A stretch of 64,000 nt of DNA from positions 2,646,116-2,710,115 of the forward strand of contig CM022679.1 in the NCBI GenBank assembly GCA_012295275.1, given 5' to 3'. A model generated the notes under the pieces. It ran no database searches, was not told the origin of the DNA, and saw only the letters and a program-made list of their open reading frames with translations. The position numbers were made by a program, and so were the translations under genes. This DNA is from Chrysomallon squamiferum. Taxonomy: Eukaryota > Mollusca > Gastropoda > Neomphalida > Peltospiridae. Below, one piece after another: positions 14,128 through 26,468 of this stretch. How positions within the stretch are numbered: position 1 is the stretch's first letter; each line of letters begins with the position of its first letter.

Positions 14128-16800
14128 ATAAAACCTAAAGTTAATGGTTTTATGGTTTATCATATATATAGCAGAGTGTAAAGTGATAGTATAATCTATA
14201 TGTTAAATCAGACATATTCTCTGTTTCAAGTCCAGTTATTTAATTTGAATGAACAAACTGTATACTCATCAGTGATAAATAATGATAAATCTGACGCCAG
14301 ATGATGTGTCTATTTTTGTAAAAAGCTCACCTTGCAAATCAAGAAGCACATTCACTTTTCTACATATTACAAAAAGAGGTTGACTAAATATTTGTTACAT
14401 TTATATGGAATGGCCGTTTACACTGTCACAAAATCATAAACTCTAACAATAAATAAAAAAATTAATCAATTTATCTTAGTTCTCTGGAGAAAACTGAGGC
14501 TTGTTAAAGTAAACAATTTTTTAATTTTTTTTTCTCCTAGGTGCTGCTGTAGTGCACGACCCTGGGGAGGCGTATGAAATGTTTTTTAACAAACTTCTGA
14601 GTCAGCACTTTCAAGATCCTGGTTTAGCTTTCGATGTTGTGAGGTTTACGCTCAACAATCTGGAAACCCTGTGTTACAAAACTAACATTCTGTCAAAGTA
14701 TTTCCCAAACTTGTTCAAGGTGTGTGATGTAGTTCTGCATTTTAATTCCGTCTTTCATTTGAAATACTGGAAAAACCAGTCTTCGTGCTAGTACTGACAT
14801 GTTATAATTTTTATAGCAGTTTCTTTTTAATTAAATGAAATTTTAGCAATTTACCACAAATAAAAAAGTAGAATGTCAGCAGACATTTGTTAAAAACATT
14901 TGCAGTAGTTATATATTTATATCTTTGAGTTTTCTTTTTGTGTGTGCATTAATGTCAGTTTGTGTGTGTGTATGTGTGTGTGTGTTTAAATCCTATTAAT
15001 AAACTATAATGCAGTTGTTATTTTATTTTTAATATTTAATTTGACCTTAAAAGAAATATTATTGTAAAGAATTATATTTTAAAAAAATATTAAAAGCAAT
15101 ATATACTGATATATGTGTGTAATGTATTCATTATTTTCAATTCTTCAGTTGCTTGCATGGCATCCCAGAACTTTCCTTGCAGAATTTACAGAACTGTTGC
15201 CTGCCTTTATGTCTCAGACAACATCCATGGAGGTTTGTATAATACAATGATTCTCAAAACTGGCAGTGACACCCCCAGTGTTTAAAATGATAATTCATAA
15301 TTAAATATATTTTAATTGTTGAATAACAGCATTGTTAAATAATGAGATAGATTTATTGATTTAATAACTACAACAACAAAAATAAAAATAACAAAAAATA
15401 TAAAAATATTAATAAAAATAAACACGAACAAAATTTATTAATTTAGTTTCTGTTTTTCTATAATAAAATAAATTTCTTCATATTTAATATTTGATTATGT
15501 CCTTGCAGCAATAAGCTTCAGAATCTATAAAAATAAGGTGTAAAAATTGAAAAAAATATTTTTTTTTCCAGGTATTTCATGCTTTGTTAGACTTACCCTG
15601 TATGACAGCAGCTTTAGAAACCATAGAAAGGACACAGAAAATGGAACTGCAGATGTCCTCACTTTTGGCTTCCATTGACATTGAACCTAGTGTGTCCTCA
15701 GAGGCTTATCAAAACCCTTTATATCATCCATTGTTCAACTTTGTTACTAGAGCTGAAGCAGGGTGTGGAGACACCATTAACAGGTAACTGGCATGTGTGT
15801 GCATGCATTCATGTAATGAGTAACAGTATTTTTGAAATTGTTACCCTTTAAAAACATAATTTGTACATATCCCTTAAAGGGATCATGAATTAAACTAATT
15901 ATGATACATGTTAAAGTAGCTGTAATTTTAATTAATTACTTGTATTTTACTAAGTAGTTCCAGTCATTCTTTGTGTAATCACAAAATAAACTTATCTGCA
16001 ATAAATTTACTAGCAAATATATTAAGACATTTTGTAATCAAATTTTTAAGTATAATGTTGTAAATGGTAAATATATTTTTTTTAAAACCTTTATTTTAGA
16101 CTGTCAGCACTTCACCATGTATTACAAGATCAAAAAACAAATCCAAGAGTCAAAGTATGTGGTCAGACTGTTTCTACTCTTCTGAGGTATGAATCTTTCA
16201 AAACATTTATCTGACGTATGTTCTTTCATCCTTATTTTTAAGAGAACATATATTGTGTAGAACAACTTTCTGTTAATCTTTGCCTTTATTTTGAGGGGTA
16301 TTTTTATAATGACACTTGATAAGTGCAGAGCAAAACAGTTCAACTGTATATTAATTGTTTAATTTTTGGTACATAATGCAAAATAAGGCATTATGATTAA
16401 TATTATTATTATTTTTTATTTTATTTTTTTTAAGAGTTTGGTTTTCTGTTATATTAGAAGAAGTAGATGATGGGTTTGCTTCACAGTTGTTACCAGCTCT
16501 GTTGGAAAGATCAGGACTTCTGTATGATATACCTGAAATCAGTTACCAGCTTGATATTAAACAGTATGTATAAACTATTTGTGTGACAAATAATCTGTAT
16601 TTAGCCTCATTTTTCCTAATTGTTAACATACATATCGCAGATTTTTCCAAAAAAAATGTGAAATGTCACTTTAGTTTACTGTATCAAAATGGCAATATCT
16701 GTATATTTTGATTACAGTTTACAAATTATTTTTTTATTCTTGATTTGCTATTCCATTGTGTATCTGTGTGTGTGTATTTCTACACATATGTATATATATA

Positions 16801-16834
<34 letters not shown>

Positions 16835-19211
16835 GATATATACATACTATCTTGTTTTCTTTTCTAGCCTGCTATCAGAGAATCTCTTGCATCTGATAAA
16901 GAAGTTTCCAGTGATAGTGGCCAGTCACTACACAGATATCACAGACTTCTTATTGAGTTCTAGAAATCTAACACAACATGAAGATCTCTTCTCCAATTTG
17001 GTACTACGTGTTTTCTCGTAGAATAGTCTTCATCATGTTAGTTTACAAATAGAACAAGAAGTAATTTTAATCTGTAATGACCTTCTAATACAGCTGTTCT
17101 GTGACCATCTTTGTTTCTCTTGTTTTTTGCCAAGTTATGAGCTTCAGAGTTGGATTGGCACTTTGTAACATTTATTTCATGATTACTAATGAAACCATAT
17201 GTTAATTTGTGCAGGTGTTTTATTTTTTGTGAAATAACTGCAGCAGTGCAGTGATAAAATGGATAGACTTGTTTGTAATAATACAACTAAACATGGTATA
17301 TTGTCTTTGGTATCTTTCCACGTATCCAGCTACCTGTTTTAGCACCAGACATAATGTTCTATGGATTTAATAATGAACTGAGAAATACTTCAGTCATAAT
17401 TCTATATTTATTGATTTATTTTATGGATAACATGCTGGTATATGTCATCATGTTGATTCAGCAGAAATAATTTTTGTTTTAATTTGCACTGACCCAAAAG
17501 TATATTATAATTTTTGTTGCCAGGTCTGGGCTGTTGGTGAATTTTGTTCAGTGCAGTTTCATGTAAAATGTACGGCTGATTTGATTGGTCAGTATTACGG
17601 AACTCTGGAAACATTGATCTACGAGGTGTCAGGTAACCTGACATCTGCAGCACCTCAGGAAAGAAGCGGGCCAAAGATCATGTCTGTGTTAATGTCAGCC
17701 ATTTCCAAGGTAACCAGATTTTAAATTTTAAGACAATAAATTGAACATCACTGTGTTAGCTTGTTTAAGTTAACAAAAGTGTTTCAGTATGAATGCACTT
17801 CACATTGTTAACTTTGATTTGCAGATTTGGAAGAATTAAGTAAATTAATTAAGGAATATGTTCAGTAATTTGTAAATGCATTACGGGAATATTTCTTACA
17901 TGCTTTAACACTTTTTCCCATAGATATTTCAGAACCATTTGATCTGCTTTTCTTTATCTATATCTGTGAACTTTAACACAAAGTATATTTTGTCTTATTA
18001 ATAATAAGATGTAATAGCTCCATAATCTTCAAAAAACATATAAATTTTTACTGATTGAAATTCTAAAATATTAAGCCACTTGAGATTTTTTTCTGTTTTA
18101 TTTTCACCTTTTTCAGATGTATCACTAACTGGTAAATACTTTATCTAATTTACTTCCAGCTTGCAACCAGGTGTCAAGATTTAATTCCAAGAGCTATTCT
18201 TTGCCTTACCAAGGTTGCTAGGCAACACATGAAGAATTATTTTGATAAAGAAGGGTCTGCCACTCTCGTGAGTCGAGCACAAGAACTAATAAACATACTA
18301 AAGTTACCCAAGTAAGTTCATCTTTACAATTTCTTGGATGTTTTGATAAATGTATGAATTTGATGGAAGGATGAATAATGAATGATTCAGTTAATCAAAC
18401 ATGTTTGTTAACAACTTTGCCTATAAACATGGATGAATAAATGTATTTGTTCACAGCTTTGTATATAAACATGTATGCATTTCAATATTTAGGTCTTGAA
18501 ACATTATGCTTCTCTGTACCATGGTCTACATTTATGCATATTACAGATTAATAAAAAGGAACCTGTTACATGCAGCTCCTTAAAATAAGTCAATACAGAT
18601 GAAAAAAGAAAACCTGTCAGACAGAAGAAATCTATCTAATGGGTACACCTTATTTATTGCAATTATTTTTGTTCATTTCAGCTTTGCTGCTCAGATTTTG
18701 AATCCATCACCAGAGATTGAATCAGGAAGGCAAGTTTTAAATTATGTAACTGTCCTGAATATTTATACAAAGTGTCATACTATGTAAACACATTGTTCTG
18801 AAATTAAAAGTATAAATCAGTGCTTACAAATGTTTTCACTACCAAGAACCCCATTTATTTAAATGAACTGTTCCCTGAAACCCCAGGGGTTTGGAATATC
18901 TGGTATAAATAGTTAATTGTTTCACTGGGTTGATTTGGATGTTTTTTAGAAGCAGTATACATTTACAACTACTACAGTCACACCTACTGTTACTATTCTA
19001 TTATTACTACTTTAAATCCTGTCATTATCATTAATATTTGTATCTTATTATTATTACTATTATTATTTATTTATTTATACTTATTTGTTTATTTATCTAT
19101 TTATTTATTTATATTTATTTATTTGTATTTTTTGTTTTCAGATGGCACAAAGACAACACATCTCTTCCAATTATTCTGCGTCAAACTCACAGGCTTCTCA
19201 GTGTAAAATAA
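9075..19211 (+). CDS. AP5Z1: AP5Z1, AP-5 adaptor complex subunit zeta
   Basis: The zeta subunit of AP-5 works with SPG11 and SPG15 in late endosome/lysosome trafficking; the human gene is SPG48. Exons: 9075-9115, 9577-9714, 9841-9955, 10378-10548, 10858-10904, 11235-11332, about 11929-12145, 12831-13028, 13533-13570, 13806-13968, 14541-14719, 15149-15232, 15572-15783, 16100-16186, 16435-16563, 16868-17000, 17524-17709, 18160-18311, 18682-18729, 19142-19211. Roughly 835 residues against 807 in human. Family blocks include NLQHQA near the start, NASLQQ, VTEIDGTPSRNFFTVL, FHALLDLPCMTAALE, VWAVGEFCSVQF, ATRCQDLIPRA and the tail DNTSLPIILRQTHRLL. The start fits the human N-terminus (LLHQA). The exon 6/7 junction is not in frame as read. 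The intron after 18729 starts with GC. AATAAA follows the stop. Confidence 0.92.
12208..12294. repeat. (TTTA)n microsatellite in AP5Z1 intron 7
   Basis: About twenty near-perfect TTTA units lie just after the exon ending at 12145. The long open frames that run through it in two phases are produced by the repeat, not by coding sequence. Confidence 0.9.
14037..14131. repeat. (TG)n/(TA)n microsatellite in AP5Z1 intron 10
   Basis: A compound GT- then TA-rich dinucleotide tract lies between the exons ending at 13968 and starting at 14541. It has no coding potential. Confidence 0.85.
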
Positions 19212-19233
19212 TCAACTGTTCCTTCACAGAGAA

Positions 19234-19239
19234 AATAAA
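19234..19239 (+). terminator. AP5Z1 polyadenylation signal
   Basis: A canonical AATAAA sits 23 nt after the AP5Z1 stop codon. A second copy lies near 19324 and could be used instead. Confidence 0.6.
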
Positions 19240-21688
19240 AATATAAAAACTGAACAAAATTATCACAGAAAATACAAGCACCAGTTGTATATTTCAGAGG
19301 ATTTAATACTATGTCGGTTGTGCAATAAATATTTTTTGTATCTTTTTCATTTTCATTTTTGTTATAATGAAGGAACTGCAGATGAGATTTATAAATTATT
19401 TATAATTATTATTATTATTTATTTTCTTTCAGGTCATTCTAAAACCTTGGTAGCTATTTCTCTCTAATATTTTTTTTTTTTTTTTTTTTTTTATATATCG
19501 CCAGATCTGCAAACTGGGAAATATATACCTTTTTCACTGAATATATCAAATGATTTATTCTTTAGCTATTATCCTCTTTTCTTTTTTTCTGTTTTGCCTT
19601 CATGACTTTAGTAAAAAAAGCGTTTTTGTCCTTCCCACGATATAGTTGGCATTAAATCAGATAATTATTTTAATTGTTAAAATAAAATAAAAAATTAAAT
19701 TAATTTTAATAAATGTTTATATAAATATCCCTAGCATTATGTGTTCCTAGCTGGTCATCATCCAAAAACTAGTGTGCCGAATGTTGTTCATCTTCGAATA
19801 CCAGATGAGAATCAGTGTTTTCAGTGTTTAGACTTTCACGTTATGGAAAACGACAGTATCTAAAAATCTGAAATATTATTATTATTATTATTGTGACTGC
19901 GTCAGTGTCTTAGCTATTCCTTTTTTAAAATAAAGTATGTTAATGCGTAATAACACTACTAAACACGGGCGAAATGATATCGGAATAAAAATATGAATGG
20001 AAATTACAGAAATAATAATAATAATAACCCGAGGGCAGGAATACCCAATATAACGTAACATCAAAATAAATATTTCAGTTTGAAAGAAAGAAAAATAATT
20101 AAAAAAAACTAAAATTTAAAGCAGACTAAAGTTTAGGTTTTAGTTTCGTTGTTTTTTTACATCGTGTGTATTGGTTTTCCTTTAACAAAAACATGCGCAC
20201 CACCATTTTACATTCTTAACTGAACGATCAAGAGAATCCGACATGTAATAGGATTGCTTTTGAAATTATATTATGTAACTCTGAATAATTAAGGTACAGT
20301 TACCTTTCATAAATACAATATTACTGACATAATATAGTATCACGTGACATTTACAAATAGTTGTCAATGTCAAATGACATTGAATCGGTTGATAATTACA
20401 GATTTAAAAATATTTTTTGGATTCATTGGTATATACATATTCTGCCTGAGCAATATTTTACTTATCATAAACTAACATCGGACAAAAATATTACAATCTG
20501 GTACACCAACTAAAACTACAAGGTAATTATATAATTTTCATATTTAGGTCACAGGATAAATGCACCGTTGTCAATAAAGATACATATATACAACCACACC
20601 TCTTTCAAAGGAAAGAACACATTGACATTTAACTTCATTTCAATTTTGTAAGCAATTTGATATTTATTAAAAGCAAGACGAAATATTTTAAAATTTGTTA
20701 TCGAGAGGTTTTAAACTTAAATAAATAGTTATATTTGTTTTGTTCATTTTTGCACAGAATCTTATCTAAACACAATTGTTAGGAATACAAATATATCAAG
20801 TAAAGATTTATTGTTTGCTACTTTGGCGTGCGATCTACGCGATCTAGTGATCTACACCGAGCAAATTTTACTTTGTTGTGTGATCTACGCGCTTATTTTG
20901 TTTTATTTTAGTTTTTTATTATTGTTTTTCACGGCATAAGTTAAACAAATCTTCCCTTTATTATATATTTATAATTTATAGAAACAAGGACTAAAAAGTA
21001 TACTTATTATTTTTCACAGCATAAATGAAACAAATTTTCCTTTTATATAAAGGAGCAAGGGCTAAAAACATAATTTGAATATTCTTATCGATGAATTGAA
21101 CGAACATCTTCTAGAAACGCAAGAACAACAACTTCAGCATTCATCCTCATCTGTAGCCAACAGAAATAATCAAGGTATGATTGGAAGGTTTTTTGAATTG
21201 CCCAAGTTTTGAAAGTTTTGACGATTTATGCTAGCTATTCGTCGGAATGAATAAAAATTCGTATATCCAATCAGAAATGAAGTTTGCCTGGATGTGATGT
21301 TCTTATATAATGTATCATGCGTTAATCTTTAAGGATTTTAAGATCTTCCTTTTATATTTTATAAATTTCATATATTTATTTATTTATTTATTTTTTGCTA
21401 TAGATCGTCCTTTAAGTTGTAGACGACACGCCAAAGTAGTTTCGTAACGAGTAGATCAACGTCAAAGTATCACCGATTTTTGTTTGTTTCTTTCTTTGTT
21501 TTTCCCACCACAAAAAACCTTCACTAAATTTTTTGTTGTTATTTGTTTTTTACTCTTTTTTTTTATGTAAAATAAATATATTAACAGAAAAGCGCAAAAT
21601 ATAATCACTTTATTTGTTTGTTGTATATATAATTTTTTTTATATTAGTTTGGTAACAAATATTTTCATTAATATTCCTTAAAATAGCA
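19240..21688. other. AP5Z1 / ABCA5 intergenic region
   Basis: No ORF here looks like a gene. It should hold the AP5Z1 3' end, the ABCA5 promoter and at least one ABCA5 non-coding exon, because an acceptor-like AG at 21685-21686 lies just before the ABCA5 start codon. A short T-run is at 19470-19491. A 13 bp perfect inverted pair (20818-20830 and 21427-21439) brackets about 600 bp that contains repeated GATCTA words. Confidence 0.5.
20818..21439. mobile_element. Possible MITE-like element with 13 bp terminal inverted repeats
   Basis: CTACTTTGGCGTG at 20818-20830 is the exact reverse complement of CACGCCAAAGTAG at 21427-21439. The left end continues into several GATCTA-containing words and the right end has a related GTAGATCAACG just outside. 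The enclosed 0.6 kb has no ORF, as in a non-autonomous DNA transposon. No convincing target-site duplication is visible, so this could be chance or a decayed element. Confidence 0.3.
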
Positions 21689-24179
21689 ATGGCAGCTTCT
21701 TTTGTTGACCAGCTAAAAGCACTTCTATGGCGAAACTACATCTTGAAGAAGCGAAATAAAAAACAACTCTTCCAGGTTGGTTGATTTTCACCACTATTTT
21801 TGTATATCCCAACATTTCATTTTCAACAATACCAATTTTATGAAGGTTGGCCTAGTAGTTCCTGAGATATGAGGGTTCAAAGGTTGGTAGTCATGCCCAT
21901 TTTGGCCGAAAATCTAAAACGTCGGGGGGCAATATCACCCACATCATTGGTCCGATTGGCCAAAAATTTTGGATTTAGTGCTATGGGATCCTAACCAAAA
22001 AGTATATCAAGTTTCATAAAAATTAGAGACGGTTGGGTTTAATTTTTCTTTTGGGGGGGGGGGATTTTAATATGGAAAATCGGCTGAAATTAGTCAAAAG
22101 AATGTCCTTCACTTGCATTATCATCATCATCATCATCTTTTTTCTCTTTTTTTAACAATGTCTTTTCAGGAGTTATTCTTTCCAGTTTATTTAATGTTGA
22201 TCTTGGTAGTGGTTAAAGTACTAAACGAAACTCAGCATTACCCAGCAATAGAATCTTTCCCTCAGCATCCTCTCTCTGACAGCAGATTCCACTTCAACTC
22301 TTCAAAAAAACTTCTTGTATCACCTAACACATCAAATGTTTTAAACTTGACACCAGCAATATCATCACTTCTTGGTAATGTTAGCTACGAGATATTTGAA
22401 GATAAATTTGAAGCAGAACTGGCCTACAAAGCTAAACCAGAACAAGTTGCAGCCGGAGTCCATTTTGTGGATGCCAAAAAAATTTGGAATTACACAATCA
22501 GAATGGCTTATGAATCTCTGCCATCAGCAAGTCAGATGTTTATAAATGTTCAGAATGAAGGTGCATTATTTTTGTCTCTGTGGAAATTTATATAAATATT
22601 GAAAATATATATATATATATAAAGAGAAGAAATTATTGACAAAAATCTTATTCTAAAAACATTAGCATTTTGAAATATTTTCAGTGTAAACATGATCACA
22701 TTTATACGTAAAGAGAAGTTATGGAAAAGTAAATAAAATTAACTATTAATGTAACTATTTAATGTGACATAGTTAAACCTGAAAATAATATTTTTCCATT
22801 TTCAAAAATCTAACTTTTATTTAAAGAATAAATTTGTTTAAAAAAAGGGAACGTTTATATACATTTCTTTTTAAAATTTTTACTATATTTATTTTTTATT
22901 ATATTTATTTTTTATTATATTTTTTTATCAGTCCAGTGCCATGGTAGTACAAACGGTACAGAAACCGGAAGAGAATGTCTAGCCAATCAGTATCTGACAA
23001 CCGGTTTTGTCTGGCTACAGACTGCCATTGACACTGCACTCATCAGAGTAAACTGAATCATTGTTTAAACCGGGGACCAGCAGTCAGCCAGCACAATCAC
23101 CCAATCTTCAGTCCCTGAACCAATAAAATCACACATAGTCACCCAGCTTTTATTTTATTATTTAAAAGTATCCCAAGATCACCCATTATTCAGTCTCTTC
23201 CCACCAAAAAAAAACAAAACATAATCCATACAGATTTGATTTTTTTTATATTAGATAAAAGTAATTGCTAACTGGGTCACAAGTTCAGTCTCCTTCAAGG
23301 TTATCTGAATCAATGAAATGCAAAGAGAATCAGAGTTCACCATCACAGTTTGAACTGCGTTTGTCAAGTCATATTTTTTGCAAGATGTCCACATAGTTGC
23401 ATACACTTCTAATATGGAGTATCAAACATAACTGGTTCATTCTGATGCACTTTACAGTGAATTTTTCTGAGACACATTATCAGTCTTTTTAAATATTTCA
23501 CAGAAAAACTGATAAAGATTTTTAAAAATTTAAATAATGAAATAATATTTCTGTAAATGCCTCTAATCTGAAAGTAAATTATAATAGATTTATTTCAAGT
23601 CTAAAAATTAACATAATTTATCAAAAATCAATATTTATAATAGTACTCTTTCTAGTCTAAAACTGAATATAATTTATTAGATAGTCATTATTTATAATAA
23701 TATACCATTTCTAGTCTAAAAATTACTACAGTTCATTATAAAATCAACATTTATAATAAAATTTATTTCCAGTCAAAAAAAACCTGAACAAAAAACAAAA
23801 AAATATTTATATAAATAATAAGAAGTAAATAAAATAATACATAATTATGTTTTGTATTTATTTTGCAGCAAGTTGATCCATCGTTTTCTATGCCAGATGT
23901 TGCTGTTCAGTTGATGCCAGTAGATGAATATACACCAAATATCTCAACAATTCAGATCTTCTCATCAATCTACATCGTCATGGCTTACGCTGTCTTCATC
24001 AACTTTCTCTCAATTAATCTGGTTGCTGAGAAGGAGAAGAAAATTCGAGAAGGAATGCAAATGATGGGACTGAGAAACTCTGTTTGGTGGTAAATAGCTT
24101 TTTAATCTTTTATTACAGTAATCATAATTATTAATATTATTATTATTATTAGTAGTAGTAGTAGTGGTAGTAGTAGTAA

Positions 24180-24214
<35 letters not shown>

Positions 24215-25972
24215 TTTCTATTAGAATTATAATTATTAGTAGTAGTAGTATCAGTATTACTATTGTTGTTGTTGTTATTGTGTTTTTTTAAATCCAGGTT
24301 ATCATGGTCTCTGATCTACACAGTGATTATCCTAGTAGTGACTGGAATGATTGTCATTGTTCTTATGGCAGCGTCTTTTTTTGCTAACAGCAACTTGTTC
24401 CTTCTTTTCATCATGTTGTTTCTATATGGGCTGTCTGTCATCAACCTGGCGTTTGTCATCACACCTTTCTTCAGAAAGGCTCAGGTTGCTGGTCTTGCTG
24501 CCAGTTTCTTCACCATCCTCCTCAGCCTGCTCTACTTGACTGTAAGCTTAACACGAACACCCACCAGCACCGGCTACCACTACAGCATCTCTCCCCCAGG
24601 CCGCTGGGCTTTCTGTCTTTTGTCCCCTGTTGCTCTCGCCCTGGCTTTGGATCAGGTGACATTATTTCTGTTACATGACAAAATAAGATTTAAAATTTGT
24701 TTTTAATCACTGATTAAATATTAATAAACATAAGAAGAACTAATGTTCATTCGTCTTAAAACTGTATATAATACATAAACTTCAAAATTATTGTTATTTT
24801 GTCTCATTGGTTGTCAAAAAAAAACATAAATAAAAAAACAACAAAAAACAAAACAAAGGGAAAAAGAACTTTTTCAAGTAAAACCATTGAAACTTCTATT
24901 ACTTTTGAACAATGGTTTGATCTTAACTTAATATTAAGATTATTAAGTATTTATTTGAAATGTGTTTATTGCATTGCAGGGAATATTTCTGGACATGATT
25001 AAAGGAGGGATGTCATTTTCAACACTCACTCTAGGAGACTTTCCACTGTATGCTCCTATCACAATGCTCCTTGTTGACATCATCATTTACTTTCTCCTTG
25101 CTGTCTACCTTGATCATGTTATTCCAGGTAATCAGTTTTAATACTAAAACTTACTGACAGGACAACACAGAGCAGGTTCTCTTTTAGACCTGGTAATTAG
25201 CTTGTGATTTTTCCTAAAATAAATATCAGACTATAATTACATCACAATTTGCATAATTGTATACAGATCAAAATAATCCAAATTGTACATTTCTTACTAA
25301 ATTGGGTTGAAAGTTATAGCAATTTTACTATTTTGGACAAAGATCAGATGGCTTTAAAAATGGCCAGCAGAAGTGCACAAAGCTCCCAATCTGAAACATC
25401 CATCAATTGAATGTGGATGCTTTAGTCACAGCAGTAACGAAAAATCTACTCTAGATCAGTTCACCAATCTGGTACCCAAATACAGTCTGGCTAAGTGGAC
25501 TATATAGTTATGTGAACACAGTTTGAACATCACCATTATAGTGTTAGAATAATTATATTTACTACTGAAACAGAACATTTAATACAAATTTTCAGAATAA
25601 AAAATATTTTTGGTTATTGAGATCTTTCAAAAATAATAATATAAAATGATAAAAAATAACAAAATAACAAGAATGTAATCTGCAAAGTTATTTTTAATTA
25701 ATATGTTTACAGGAGAATATGGTCCTCGTTACAAGCCATGGTTTTTCATGATGCCGTCCTACTGGTCTGGAAATACAACAGAGACTGGGTCAACTGGGAA
25801 TTATCAAGTATCGGCAGACCTCAACACTGATTTTGTGGAACTTGTACCTGAAGATTTGTCTAACAAGCTAGGCCTTAGGTAAATAAATATTTAAAATTAA
25901 TTTTCTTTTGGTTTAACTGTGACTTAATGAATTAATGAATTATTTATTTATTTATATATTTTTTTTTTTTTA

Positions 25973-26021
<49 letters not shown>

Positions 26022-26392
26022 TGTTTTTAACAGTATATCAAAGTAAATAAACAAAAAGAGAACCTGTTGGTGTCTCTCTTTCAGTTACTATTTTTATCAG
26101 TTAGTATCAAGGAACCTTCCAGTAGATTAAAAACCAACAACCTCAAAGATTACAGTGTTAATTAGTTCTGAGCATTGGCTGGAACAGGAAATAGCCCAGC
26201 AAGCCATTTTACATACATTCTGTTATTTCTAATACCAATCAGTTTTTTCTCAGTAAATACCCTGTTTTCTATTTCATGGCTGGAGATTGTTTTTTATTTC
26301 AGAATATTAAATATTTCAAAACACTTTAAAGGCAAGAAGAAAACTGTCATGGCTGTAGATGGTGATTGGATTTATTTCTTTGTTGCACATAA

Positions 26393-26468
<76 letters not shown>

